Notes under the pieces: model-generated
What the model saw: the letters and a program-made list of their open reading frames with translations, nothing else
Told to the model about the DNA's origin: nothing
The model's database searches: none
Program-made: the position numbers and the translations under genes
In this document: positions 44,318 to 51,590 of the stretch, one piece after another
How the letters are laid out: every line of letters starts with the position of its first letter
Position numbering within the stretch: position 1 is the first letter of the stretch
Source of the DNA: Streptantibioticus_A sp037034305
Lineage (GTDB): Bacteria; Actinomycetota; Actinomycetes; Streptomycetales; Streptomycetaceae
Direction: 5' to 3'
DNA: 64,000 nucleotides
Assembly: GCA_037034305.1 (NCBI GenBank)
Contig: JBAGJY010000004.1
Location: 1-64,000 of the forward strand

Positions 44318-44323
44318 CGCGGG

Positions 44324-45265
44324 TCAGTCTCCCGCCTGGATCAGGCCGCCGCGGCGCCGCATCAGCAGTGCGGTGAACGCCATGGCGAGGGCGAACAGAA
44401 TGAGGGCGATCACACACGCCGAACCGGTGTCGAACCGCTGGAAGCCCAGGTTGTAGACGAGTTGCGGCAGGGTCAGCGTGGACTGCTGCGGAAAGCCGGG
44501 TTCGAACTGCTGGCCGGAGTTGCCGATGATTCCGCTGGCCACTTTCCCGGCGACGATGGGCTGGGTGTAGTACTGCATGGTCTGGATGACTCCGGTGACC
44601 ACCGCGAACATCACGATCGGCGAGATGTTCGGCAAGGTGACGTAGCGGAACCGCTGCCAGGCGCCCGCGCCGTCCAACTCGGCGGCCTCGTACTGGTCCT
44701 TGGGCACGTCGAGCAGCGCGGCCATGAAGATGACCATCAGGTCGCCGATGCCCCACAGCGCGAGCAGGGTGAGGGCGGGCTTGGACCAGGACGGGTCGTT
44801 GAACCAGCCGGGCTGCGGCAGTCCGATGCCGCCCAGCAGATGGTTGACCGGACCGGTGCCCGGGTTGAGCAGGAACGCGAAGGACATGGTCGCGGCGACC
44901 GGCGGGGCGAGGTACGGCAGGTAGAAGGCGGTGCGGAACAGGCCGGTACCGGTCCTGATCCTGGTGATCAGCAGTCCGACGCCCAGCCCGAAGACCACCC
45001 GGGTGCTGACCATCACCACAACCAGCCACAGCGTGTTGCGCAGCGCGGGCCAGAACAGCGGGTACTGGGTGAAGACGTAACTCCAGTTCCTGCCGCCGTT
45101 CCAGGTGGGCGGCCGGAATCCGTCGTAGTGCATGAACGAGAAATAGACGGTGGAGATCAGCGGATACGCGAAGAACACGCTGAAACCGATGATCCAGGGG
45201 GCGAGGAATCCCAGGGTCACCAGCGCCGACCGGCGGCGCTTGGCCCGTAGCGTCACGGTGCTCAT
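44324..45265 (-). CDS. csnF: ABC sugar permease, MalF type
   Basis: A 313-residue permease with six predicted helices. The N-terminus MSTVTLRAKRR is followed by the first helix (about 15-37). The EAA loop is EAAELDGAGAWQRFRYVTLP (about 207-226). ATG 45265 lies five bases after the binding-protein stop. It is the partner of the MalG-type permease in the chitosan-oligosaccharide transporter. Confidence 0.9.
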   Translation of the reverse strand: MSTVTLRAKRRRSALVTLGFLAPWIIGFSVFFAYPLISTVYFSFMHYDGFRPPTWNGGRNWSYVFTQYPLFWPALRNTLWLVVVMVSTRVVFGLGVGLLITRIRTGTGLFRTAFYLPYLAPPVAATMSFAFLLNPGTGPVNHLLGGIGLPQPGWFNDPSWSKPALTLLALWGIGDLMVIFMAALLDVPKDQYEAAELDGAGAWQRFRYVTLPNISPIVMFAVVTGVIQTMQYYTQPIVAGKVASGIIGNSGQQFEPGFPQQSTLTLPQLVYNLGFQRFDTGSACVIALILFALAMAFTALLMRRRGGLIQAGD

Positions 45266-45270
45266 GGCGG

Positions 45271-46605
45271 CTACTTCGCCTGGGCGATGTCGCGGTCCAC
45301 CTGCTGGTCGACGCCGCGCAGCCCGGCCTGCAGGTCGGTGGCCTTCCCGGATTCGTAGGAGTAGGCGAAGTCCTGGAGGGTGACCTGGTACTGGCCGCCG
45401 TTGGGGCTGGCCGGGGTGGTGTTGCTGTGCGGGTTCTGGGCGATGTCCAGGAACGTACGGAAGTTCGGATCGAGGGTCAGACCGGGCGACCTGAGCGCGG
45501 CGAAGGTGGACGGCACGTTGTGGATGGCGTTGGCGAAGCCGACCACCGCGTCGGTGTCGGTGGCCAGGAATCTCACCAGTTCCCAGGCCGCGTTCTGTTT
45601 CGCGCTGTGCGCGGCGACGCCGACTATGGTTCCGGTGATGTAGCCCTTTCCGTAGGTGTCCGCCTGGTCGTCGGGTACCGGCAGCGGTGCCACGCCGATC
45701 GGGAACCGCACCCCCGCGTCCTTGGTCATGCCGAGTCGCCATTCACCGTCTATCGCCATGGCCACCTGGCCGGTGTGGAACGGGTTCTTGGCGCCGAACT
45801 CGTCGCCGAAGGTGTTGCGGTACTTCTCCAACTTCGGGAAGCCGCCAAGGGAATTGACCAGGTCCTTCTGGAAGGTGAACATCTTGGCGAACGCCGGGTC
45901 CTTGGCCGTCTGCGACCTGCCCTGGGCGTCGAAGTACGTGGGACTCCACTGGGCGGCGTAGTGCGCGGGTGTGGACTCGTATCCGTGGAAGTCCGGCATG
46001 AAGCCGAGTTGGGTGTAGGAATCGCCCTGCGGCTTGGTCAACTTGACGGCGTCCGCCTTGAACTCGGACATGGTCCTGGGCGGGGCGGTGATTCCGGCGG
46101 CCTTGAAGGCGTCCTTGTTGTAGTAGAGCCCGTAGGCGTCACCGAGCAGCGGCAGGGTGCAGCGGGTGCCCTGATAGGCGGTGTAGTCCAGCATCGGCTT
46201 CGGGAAGGTCTTGACCGGGTCGATTCCGGACTTCTTCAGGAACGGCGCGAGGTCGACCAGCGCTCCCGAGGAGCAGAACTTTCCCACGTTGTCCGTGGTG
46301 AACGAGGAGATGACGTCGGGGGAGTCCGAACCACCGGTGCGCAGCGCCTGGTTGATCTTGTCGTCGTTGACGTTGGGCACTACATGTACGTGGATGTTGG
46401 GGTGCGCCTTCTCGAAAGCGGCGATGTCACCGTTGATCGCCTTGAGTTCGTTCGGCTGGCTCCATCCGTGCCAGAAGTTGATGGTGACGTCCTTGTGGGG
46501 ATCGTCACCGGCCTGTGCACCGCTCTGGCCGGTGCACGCCCCGGCCAGCAGGGCGGTCGCGGTTATCGCGGCAACGGCGGAGCAAATCCTGTTAAGTCTG
46601 GACAT
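45271..46605 (-). CDS. csnE: Extracellular sugar-binding lipoprotein of the csn transporter
   Basis: A 444-residue family 1 solute-binding lipoprotein. A lipobox LLAGAC places the lipidated cysteine at 24. The mature start VTINFWHGWSQPNELKAI is typical of the family. It would capture chitosan-derived oligosaccharides for the CsnF-CsnG permease pair. A 170-base gap separates it from the regulator gene upstream, and a small hairpin (CCGGGC-CTC-GCCCGG, 46633-46647) lies in the gap. Confidence 0.9.
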   Translation of the reverse strand: MSRLNRICSAVAAITATALLAGACTGQSGAQAGDDPHKDVTINFWHGWSQPNELKAINGDIAAFEKAHPNIHVHVVPNVNDDKINQALRTGGSDSPDVISSFTTDNVGKFCSSGALVDLAPFLKKSGIDPVKTFPKPMLDYTAYQGTRCTLPLLGDAYGLYYNKDAFKAAGITAPPRTMSEFKADAVKLTKPQGDSYTQLGFMPDFHGYESTPAHYAAQWSPTYFDAQGRSQTAKDPAFAKMFTFQKDLVNSLGGFPKLEKYRNTFGDEFGAKNPFHTGQVAMAIDGEWRLGMTKDAGVRFPIGVAPLPVPDDQADTYGKGYITGTIVGVAAHSAKQNAAWELVRFLATDTDAVVGFANAIHNVPSTFAALRSPGLTLDPNFRTFLDIAQNPHSNTTPASPNGGQYQVTLQDFAYSYESGKATDLQAGLRGVDQQVDRDIAQAK

Positions 46606-46632
46606 AGTGCCCTCCAGGAGGCATTGAGGGGT

Positions 46633-46647
46633 CCGGGCCTCGCCCGG
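46633..46647 (-). promoter_or_regulatory. Small hairpin in the csnR-csnE gap
   Basis: CCGGGC-CTC-GCCCGG (6-base stem, 3-base loop) lies 28 bases upstream of csnE within a very G-rich gap. It may reduce read-through between the regulator and transporter genes. Confidence 0.35.
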
Positions 46648-46776
46648 GGTCTGGGGCTTGCCGGAGTTCGGGGGGGTGCCCTCGGGGGCTGGGGGCGGCC
46701 CCGGTGATGGGCGGGGTCCGGGGACCTGCCTCGGGTGACCGCGGGGTCCGGGGGCAGGTCCGTAAACGGATTGGGC

Positions 46777-47973
46777 CTAGCTGGCCATGGTGTCGAAGAG
46801 CTCGTCGCGGGCGGCCGAGAGCGCGCGCGCCACCGCGCCGGAGAGCACCGGGTTCCCCTCCACCGCACTGAGCAGCAACCGTGGCCGGGGGATGGCCAGT
46901 TGGTGGAGCTGGTCCTCGATACGGGACCGCAACTCCTCGCCCCCCGCGGTGAACACGCCACCGGAGAGCACGACGAGCTGCGGGTCGAGCACGGCGACGA
47001 TCGAGGCCAGTCCGGTGGCGAAGCGCACCGCCAACTCGTCCAGTACCGCCAGCGCGTCCTGGTCGTCCGGGTTGCCGGTGACCTCCGCGACCGCCCTGGC
47101 GACCGCCTCCTGCGGGGTGCGGGCCTTCAGCCCGTTGAGCCGGGCCAGCTTGAGCACGGCCTCGCCGCCCGCCAGTTCCTGGAAGCCGCCGGTGTTGGCA
47201 CGGCTGACGTTGTGCAGTACGGGCGCCCCGGGCAGCGGCATGTAGCCGACCTCGCCCGCGCCACCGGTCGCGCCGCGGTGCAGCCGACCGCCGAGCACGA
47301 TGGCCGCGCCGAGGCCCTCCTCCGCCCAGAACAGTACGAAGTCCTCGCAGCCGACGGCCGCCCCGATCCGCTGCTCGGCGACGGCTGCGAGGTTGACGTC
47401 GTTCTCCACCGCGAGCGGCACCCCGAGCGCCTCGCGTAGTTCGTCGAGCAGGGCGGGGGAGTGCCAGCCGGGCACATGGCCCGCGTACCGCAGCTTGCCG
47501 CAGGCCGGGTCGAACGCCCCGGGAATGCCGATGACCAGGCGGTTCAGCCTGGACCGGTCGGCCCCGGCGGCCTTGGCCGCCGCGTCCACGGCCTCGGTGA
47601 CCTGGCTGACGGTCCGCCCGGCCCGCCGCCCCTTGGTGGTGACGGTGTGCTGGCCGCGCAGTTCGCCGCTGATGTCGGCGACGGCGGCGAGGATGCGGTC
47701 CGGGGTGACGTCGAGCGCGGCCACGTACCCGGCGTCCGGGTTCACCCGGTACAGCTGGGCGCTCGGCCCGGGGCGTCCGGCGGTGGTGCCGGTGGCGACG
47801 ACCAGACCCGCGGCCTCCAGCCGGGCGAGCAACTGGGAGGCGGTGGGTTTGGACAGGCCGGTCAGCTCGCCGATCCGGGTGCGGGACAGCGGGCCGTGCT
47901 CCAGCAGCAGATCGAGCGCGGCGCGGTCGTTCATGGCGCGCAGTACGCGCGGTGTTCCCGGTGTCCCGGCCAC
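46777..47973 (-). CDS. csnR: ROK-family repressor CsnR
   Basis: A 398-residue ROK-family regulator. The N-terminal winged helix (about 8-65) has LLEHGPLSRTRIGELTGLSK and SQLLARLEAAGLV. A ROK domain follows, with ALDVTPDRILAAVAD, VIGIPGAFD, the YAGHVPGWH segment and ENDVNLAAVAE. Its position upstream of the binding-protein, two permease, GH4 and kinase genes matches S. coelicolor csnR-csnE-csnF-csnG-csnH-csnK, where CsnR represses the operon and chitosanase genes until chitosan oligosaccharides appear. GTG 47973 has GGAGGG about nine bases upstream. Confidence 0.85.
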   Translation of the reverse strand: MAGTPGTPRVLRAMNDRAALDLLLEHGPLSRTRIGELTGLSKPTASQLLARLEAAGLVVATGTTAGRPGPSAQLYRVNPDAGYVAALDVTPDRILAAVADISGELRGQHTVTTKGRRAGRTVSQVTEAVDAAAKAAGADRSRLNRLVIGIPGAFDPACGKLRYAGHVPGWHSPALLDELREALGVPLAVENDVNLAAVAEQRIGAAVGCEDFVLFWAEEGLGAAIVLGGRLHRGATGGAGEVGYMPLPGAPVLHNVSRANTGGFQELAGGEAVLKLARLNGLKARTPQEAVARAVAEVTGNPDDQDALAVLDELAVRFATGLASIVAVLDPQLVVLSGGVFTAGGEELRSRIEDQLHQLAIPRPRLLLSAVEGNPVLSGAVARALSAARDELFDTMAS

Positions 47974-48062
47974 GGTCCTGATCCCTCCCTCGCGGGTCCT
48001 CGGTGATCGTAGGTGAAACGGCGGGGCGGGCGGCACCTCGTCGGATCGGGGTGCAGCTCTAT

Positions 48063-48077
48063 TAGGAAACTTTCCTA
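48063..48077. promoter_or_regulatory. csnR: Candidate CsnR operator
   Basis: TAGGAAACTTTCCTA is a perfect 15-base palindrome (7-base arms, central C), 90 bases upstream of csnR. From memory, the CsnR target in S. coelicolor is a similar A/G-T/C palindrome, consistent with autoregulation. A looser half-site GGAAAGTTAG lies at 48087-48096. Confidence 0.7.
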
Positions 48078-48160
48078 TCGGTGACTGGAAAGTTAGAGCC
48101 CGCCGCTTGCCCCGTCAAGAGGCGTGCCAGGGGCAATCGAGGCGTTGCCGAAAACGCGAG

Positions 48161-48187
48161 TGGCGCCCGGCATCGTGCCGGGCGCCA
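48161..48187. terminator. Terminator after the MscS gene
   Basis: TGGCGCCCGGCA-TCG-TGCCGGGCGCCA forms a perfect 12-base stem with a 3-base loop, 13 bases past the channel gene stop. It insulates the csn operon from upstream transcription. Confidence 0.85.
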
Positions 48188-48199
48188 CCACTGCTCGGG

Positions 48200-49282
48200 C
48201 TACTTCTCCAGATGCGGGGCCGTCGACGGCTCCGCGGGAAGCGGCGCGGCGGCCGTCGACTGCGGGGAGTTCGGATTGGCCAGCGCCGAGGGGGCGGCCA
48301 TGGCGGTCGCCGGGTCGGCGCCGGAGTCCTGGGTCAGGGCGGTCGGCGTACCGCCGACGATCACCATGCCCTCCGTGTCGAACGCCTTCTTGATGCGCCA
48401 GCGCAGTTCGCGCGCGACGGCGGCGGCCTTGCCCGGCATGGTCTTCGCCTGTGCCTGGATCACCACCGAGTCCGCGGAGACCGACTCAAGGCCGAGCACC
48501 TCCACCGGCTCCCAGAGCGTCTCGTCCCACGGCGCCTCCTTGCTCATCTGCTCCGCGGCCTGCCCGATCACCGCGCGCGCCCGGTCCAGGTCCTCGCCGT
48601 AGCCGACCTGGACGTCCACCACGGCCGTCGCCCAGCCCTGGCTGAGGTTGCCGATCCGCTTGACCTCGCCGTTGCGCACGTACCAGATCTCACCGTTGTC
48701 CCCGCGCAGCTTGGTCACCCGCAGGCCGACCTCGATCACGGTGCCCTGGGCGACGCCCGCGTCGATCACGTCACCGACGCCGTACTGGTCCTCAAGGATC
48801 ATGAACACGCCGGAGAGGAAGTCGGTGACCAGGTTGCGCGCGCCGAAACCGACCGCCACACCCGCGACACTGACGCTGGCCAGCACCGGGGCGAGGTTGA
48901 TCTGCATCAGGGACAGCACCGTGAGTGCCGCGGTGCCCATGATCAGGAAGGACGCGACGCTGCGCAGCACCGAGCCGATCGCCTCGCTGCGCTGCCGCCG
49001 CCGCTCGGTGTTGACCAGCAGTCCGCCCAGCGCGCCGATCTGCCGGTGCTCGGAGTGCTTGTTCATCCGGGCGATCAGCTGGGTGATCATGCGGCGGACC
49101 ACGGACCGGAGCACCAACGCGATGACCACTATCAGCACGATCTGCAGACCGGTGGTGAGCCAGCTTGCCCAGTTGTTCGCCACCCAGGTCGCGGCGTTGG
49201 AGGCCGACTTCTGGGCGTGGTCGAGGCTTGCGGCACCGGGGGTGGAGTCGGCAGCCGCGATCAAGGACCAGGGCCGGAGCAC
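48200..49282 (-). CDS. Small-conductance mechanosensitive channel (MscS type)
   Basis: About 360 residues. Membrane helices lie at about 35-60, 105-125 and 130-150. The pore-lining helix is glycine/alanine-rich (SVSVAGVAVGFGARNLV), followed by the conserved FLSGVFMILEDQYGVGDVID beta segment and a cytoplasmic vestibule domain. It would release solutes on osmotic downshift. The last 50 residues are Ala/Pro/Ser-rich and probably disordered. GTG 49282 is chosen because AAGGAAGG lies about eight bases upstream. Confidence 0.9.
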   Translation of the reverse strand: MLRPWSLIAAADSTPGAASLDHAQKSASNAATWVANNWASWLTTGLQIVLIVVIALVLRSVVRRMITQLIARMNKHSEHRQIGALGGLLVNTERRRQRSEAIGSVLRSVASFLIMGTAALTVLSLMQINLAPVLASVSVAGVAVGFGARNLVTDFLSGVFMILEDQYGVGDVIDAGVAQGTVIEVGLRVTKLRGDNGEIWYVRNGEVKRIGNLSQGWATAVVDVQVGYGEDLDRARAVIGQAAEQMSKEAPWDETLWEPVEVLGLESVSADSVVIQAQAKTMPGKAAAVARELRWRIKKAFDTEGMVIVGGTPTALTQDSGADPATAMAAPSALANPNSPQSTAAAPLPAEPSTAPHLEK

Positions 49283-49581
49283 AGCGGAAACCTTCCTTAG
49301 CGGGATGCGCCCGGCCTTGTGACCGGACCGACCCGCCACGCTGCGGCAGGCCGAACAACCACCCTAACGGGGTAACGCGGTCAACTCGGCGCGTTGGTCG
49401 TCCCTGATCAGGGTTGGTCGCTTGGTGGGCTGTCCGTATTGCTCTGGTGTAAGGAAGTGTGCGGGAAAACACCCTGAGGTCGTTACCCGGTCATGGTGGC
49501 GCCATGACCAGGCTTGCGGCGACACTGGGAGAGATCGTCCCGGCGCGAGCCACGCGCCGCCGGCGTATAAGGGAGGCATCC
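49283..49581. promoter_or_regulatory. Divergent promoter region between the channel and HNH genes
   Basis: A 299-base gap between two divergent genes. It contains a perfect 12-base palindrome CCCTGATCAGGG at 49402-49413, a possible operator. No promoter is assigned with confidence. Confidence 0.4.
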
Positions 49582-50118
49582 GTGCCGCATGTCCTTGTCC
49601 TCAACGCGTCGTACGAGCCGCTCGGCGTCGTACCGCTCCGCCGCGCGCTCATCCTCGTACTGAACAACAAGGCCGTGTGCCTAGAGGAGTCCGGCGCCCT
49701 GATGCACAGCGCGACCCGCGTTCTACCGGCGCCCAGCGTCGTCAAGCTCACCAAGTTCGTGCGTGTCCCCTTTCGGGGGCCTGTTCCACTCACCCGTCGC
49801 GCGCTGTTCGCGCGGGACGGCGGCAAATGCGCCTACTGCGGGTGCGCCGCAACCAGCGTCGACCACGTCATCCCGCGCAGCCGCGGTGGTCAGCACTCCT
49901 GGGACAACGTGGTCGCGGCCTGCCGCCGCTGCAACCACGTCAAGGCCGATCGCCATGTCGCCGAACTCGGCTGGCGGCTTCGTCACCAGCCAGCCCCGCC
50001 GTCCGGACTGGCCTGGCGGATCATCGGCACGGGCCATAGGGATCCGCGCTGGCTGCCATACCTGCAGCCATACGGCGCGGACGACGCCATGGCCCGGATC
50101 GACGGCATCTCTGCCTGA
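49582..50118 (+). CDS. HNH endonuclease
   Basis: A 178-residue protein common in actinobacteria. The N-terminal ~85 residues (VLVLNASYEPLGVVPLRRAL) are a conserved non-catalytic part. The HNH nuclease motif follows: CAYCG, the VDHVIPRSRGG histidines (about 94-104), DNVVAACRRCN and a final histidine in NHVKADR. Zinc is bound by the two CxxC pairs. The cellular role of this family is not established. GTG 49582 has GGGAGG five to six bases upstream. Confidence 0.9.
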   Translation: MPHVLVLNASYEPLGVVPLRRALILVLNNKAVCLEESGALMHSATRVLPAPSVVKLTKFVRVPFRGPVPLTRRALFARDGGKCAYCGCAATSVDHVIPRSRGGQHSWDNVVAACRRCNHVKADRHVAELGWRLRHQPAPPSGLAWRIIGTGHRDPRWLPYLQPYGADDAMARIDGISA

Positions 50119-50191
50119 CATCCGGGCCTTCGTGTGTCCGCCGATCCCCGGACCGCAGCGGGTGCGGTCCGGGGATCGGTGCCTGTGCGGG

Positions 50192-50380
50192 TCAGCCCGC
50201 GGCTGACCGGAGCGACGCGGTGCGCGCGATGCTCAGCCTCAACATGCGATCGGCCTCGGCCAGCTCCTCTGCAGTGAGCTCCACGCCGCCGAGGAGGTTG
50301 TCCACGCTGTACTGGTACACCTCGTCCGCCGCCCACTCTCGCTTCGCGCGCTCGCCGTCCGGCTCGGCTTGGTTGTCCAA
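50192..50380 (-). CDS. Small acidic protein downstream of PIN-like gene
   Basis: A 62-residue protein starting at TTG 50380, preceded by GAGGAG nine bases upstream. It is helical and acidic (WAADEVYQYSVDNLLGGVEL, then AEELAEADRMLRLSIA). It lies 13 bases after the PIN-like gene on the same strand. It might be the second member of a toxin-antitoxin-type pair, but it does not match an antitoxin family I recognise. Confidence 0.55.
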   Translation of the reverse strand: MDNQAEPDGERAKREWAADEVYQYSVDNLLGGVELTAEELAEADRMLRLSIARTASLRSAAG

Positions 50381-50393
50381 TGGGGTCGTCTCC

Positions 50394-50735
50394 TCATTGG
50401 GACAGGTCGATGACGCGGACGGGCTGGCCCTTCCAGCGGTCCGGGGCGGTGGTGGCGATGAACGCGCCGTTCGGGAGGTCGGCGGCGGGCTCGGCCGCGT
50501 ATCGGGTGTGGGCTTCGGCCCAGGTGCGCTCGTGGGCGACCGCCAAAGCGGCGGGTAGGTCGAGTTCGAGGATCGTGACACCAGGTAGGGCGGCGATGTG
50601 CTCGGCGGTGCCGGGGCGCGCCCGATCGGCTTCGATGAGCGCACACGCCGTGGCGTACAGGAAGCAGCCCGGTCGGGTCTGCGCATGGTGGATCAGACCG
50701 GAGACGATGATGTTGCCGTGGCCTGCCGCGACCAT
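50394..50735 (-). CDS. PIN-like domain protein, apparently N-terminally short
   Basis: A 113-residue protein from ATG 50735. The central and C-terminal parts resemble VapC-type PIN domains: LYATACALIEADRAR, LPGVTILELDLPAALAVAHERTWAEAH and PNGAFIATTAPDRWKGQPVRV. The usual N-terminal strand with the first catalytic aspartate is not clear in this frame (AAGHGNIIVSGLIHHAQ is found instead). It may be an inactive or truncated toxin, or the true start may lie in a shifted frame. Confidence 0.5.
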   Translation of the reverse strand: MVAAGHGNIIVSGLIHHAQTRPGCFLYATACALIEADRARPGTAEHIAALPGVTILELDLPAALAVAHERTWAEAHTRYAAEPAADLPNGAFIATTAPDRWKGQPVRVIDLSQ

Positions 50736-50869
50736 GGCCGCCAAAAAGGGTGCGGGTACGCACCCGTACCCGCAGCCAGGTTGGAAAGGTTCCCTCACGG
50801 CATTGCGAGCCCCGCACGGATCCAGAACCATGGCGGCCGCAGGCAGTCGTAGCAGCGGAGAGGAAATCC

Positions 50870-51046
50870 GTGGCGCTTGAGGTCACCACAGGGGAGGACG
50901 GGATGATCTACATCCGGGAGACCGAGGATCCGGAGGTCGTCGCCGTGACCACGCCCGCCAAGTGGGATGCCTTCGTCAAGGGGGTCAAGGCGGGGGAGTT
51001 CGATCACTTCGTGGAGGGGGTGGCGGACCCGGAGGGTGCGGCATAG
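50870..51046 (+). CDS. DUF397-like small protein
   Basis: A 58-residue protein starting at GTG 50870, with GGAGAGG upstream. The core IYIRETEDPEVVAVTTPAKW, then FVKGVKAGEFDHF, matches the second half of DUF397 proteins, which in Streptomyces often accompany HTH regulators of development. The first half (WRKSSYS part) is missing. No XRE regulator is adjacent, so it stands alone. Its end overlaps the end of the opposing gene. Confidence 0.6.
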   Translation: MALEVTTGEDGMIYIRETEDPEVVAVTTPAKWDAFVKGVKAGEFDHFVEGVADPEGAA

Positions 51047-51509
51047 GACACGCGAGGGCGGGATCCGCGCGGTTGGGCGAGCAGGTGGCCACCGCCACCG
51101 ACAGGAACGTCGGCCGGGTCAGGTAGTAGCCGAGTGAGACGTCACCGCCGTACGCCAACGTCTCGGCGGCGAGCGCCACTTGGCGGGACAGCCGCCGCGG
51201 ATCCCGGTCGTGTTCGGCGGCGAAGCGGGTGCGGTACTCGTGCAGTACCCCGTCCAGCCAGGCGGCCGCCTCGGCCGGGTCGTCCCAGGTGCCCCGGATC
51301 AGGGACGGGGACTTCAGCAGCCAGTGCGCCGTCTCCAGCGGCGGCACCTCGGACCGGGTGAAGGTCTCCGTCCACGCCCGGTAGACGGCCTGCCGCTGCA
51401 CCGTCTCCTCCGGGTCGTCCGCCGCCCAGGGCGCCACCGGCATCCGGCGCAGCCCGTCGTCGTCGAAGACGGCCTTGTCGCCGACCCAGAGGTAGCCATG
51501 GTGGTGCAC
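50985..51509 (-). CDS. Conserved protein of unknown function
   Basis: A 174-residue protein starting at GTG 51509 with no strong ribosome-binding site. The first ~145 residues are well organised (YLWVGDKAVFDDDGLRRMPV, TFTRSEVPPLETAHWLLKSP, GGDVSLGYYLTRPTFLSVAV). The last ~30 are proline-rich and read over the convergent DUF397-like gene by 62 bases. No family or catalytic motif is recognised. The N-terminal HHH-G start might be truncated. Confidence 0.55.
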   Translation of the reverse strand: MHHHGYLWVGDKAVFDDDGLRRMPVAPWAADDPEETVQRQAVYRAWTETFTRSEVPPLETAHWLLKSPSLIRGTWDDPAEAAAWLDGVLHEYRTRFAAEHDRDPRRLSRQVALAAETLAYGGDVSLGYYLTRPTFLSVAVATCSPNRADPALACPMPHPPGPPPPPRSDRTPPP

Positions 51510-51590
51510 GCTGTCCGATGGTGCACAGCGCCGACGGCGCCGAGTGCCGACGCGCCCGCGCCCACCCGGCGAATGGCCCGGGTGGCAGCG

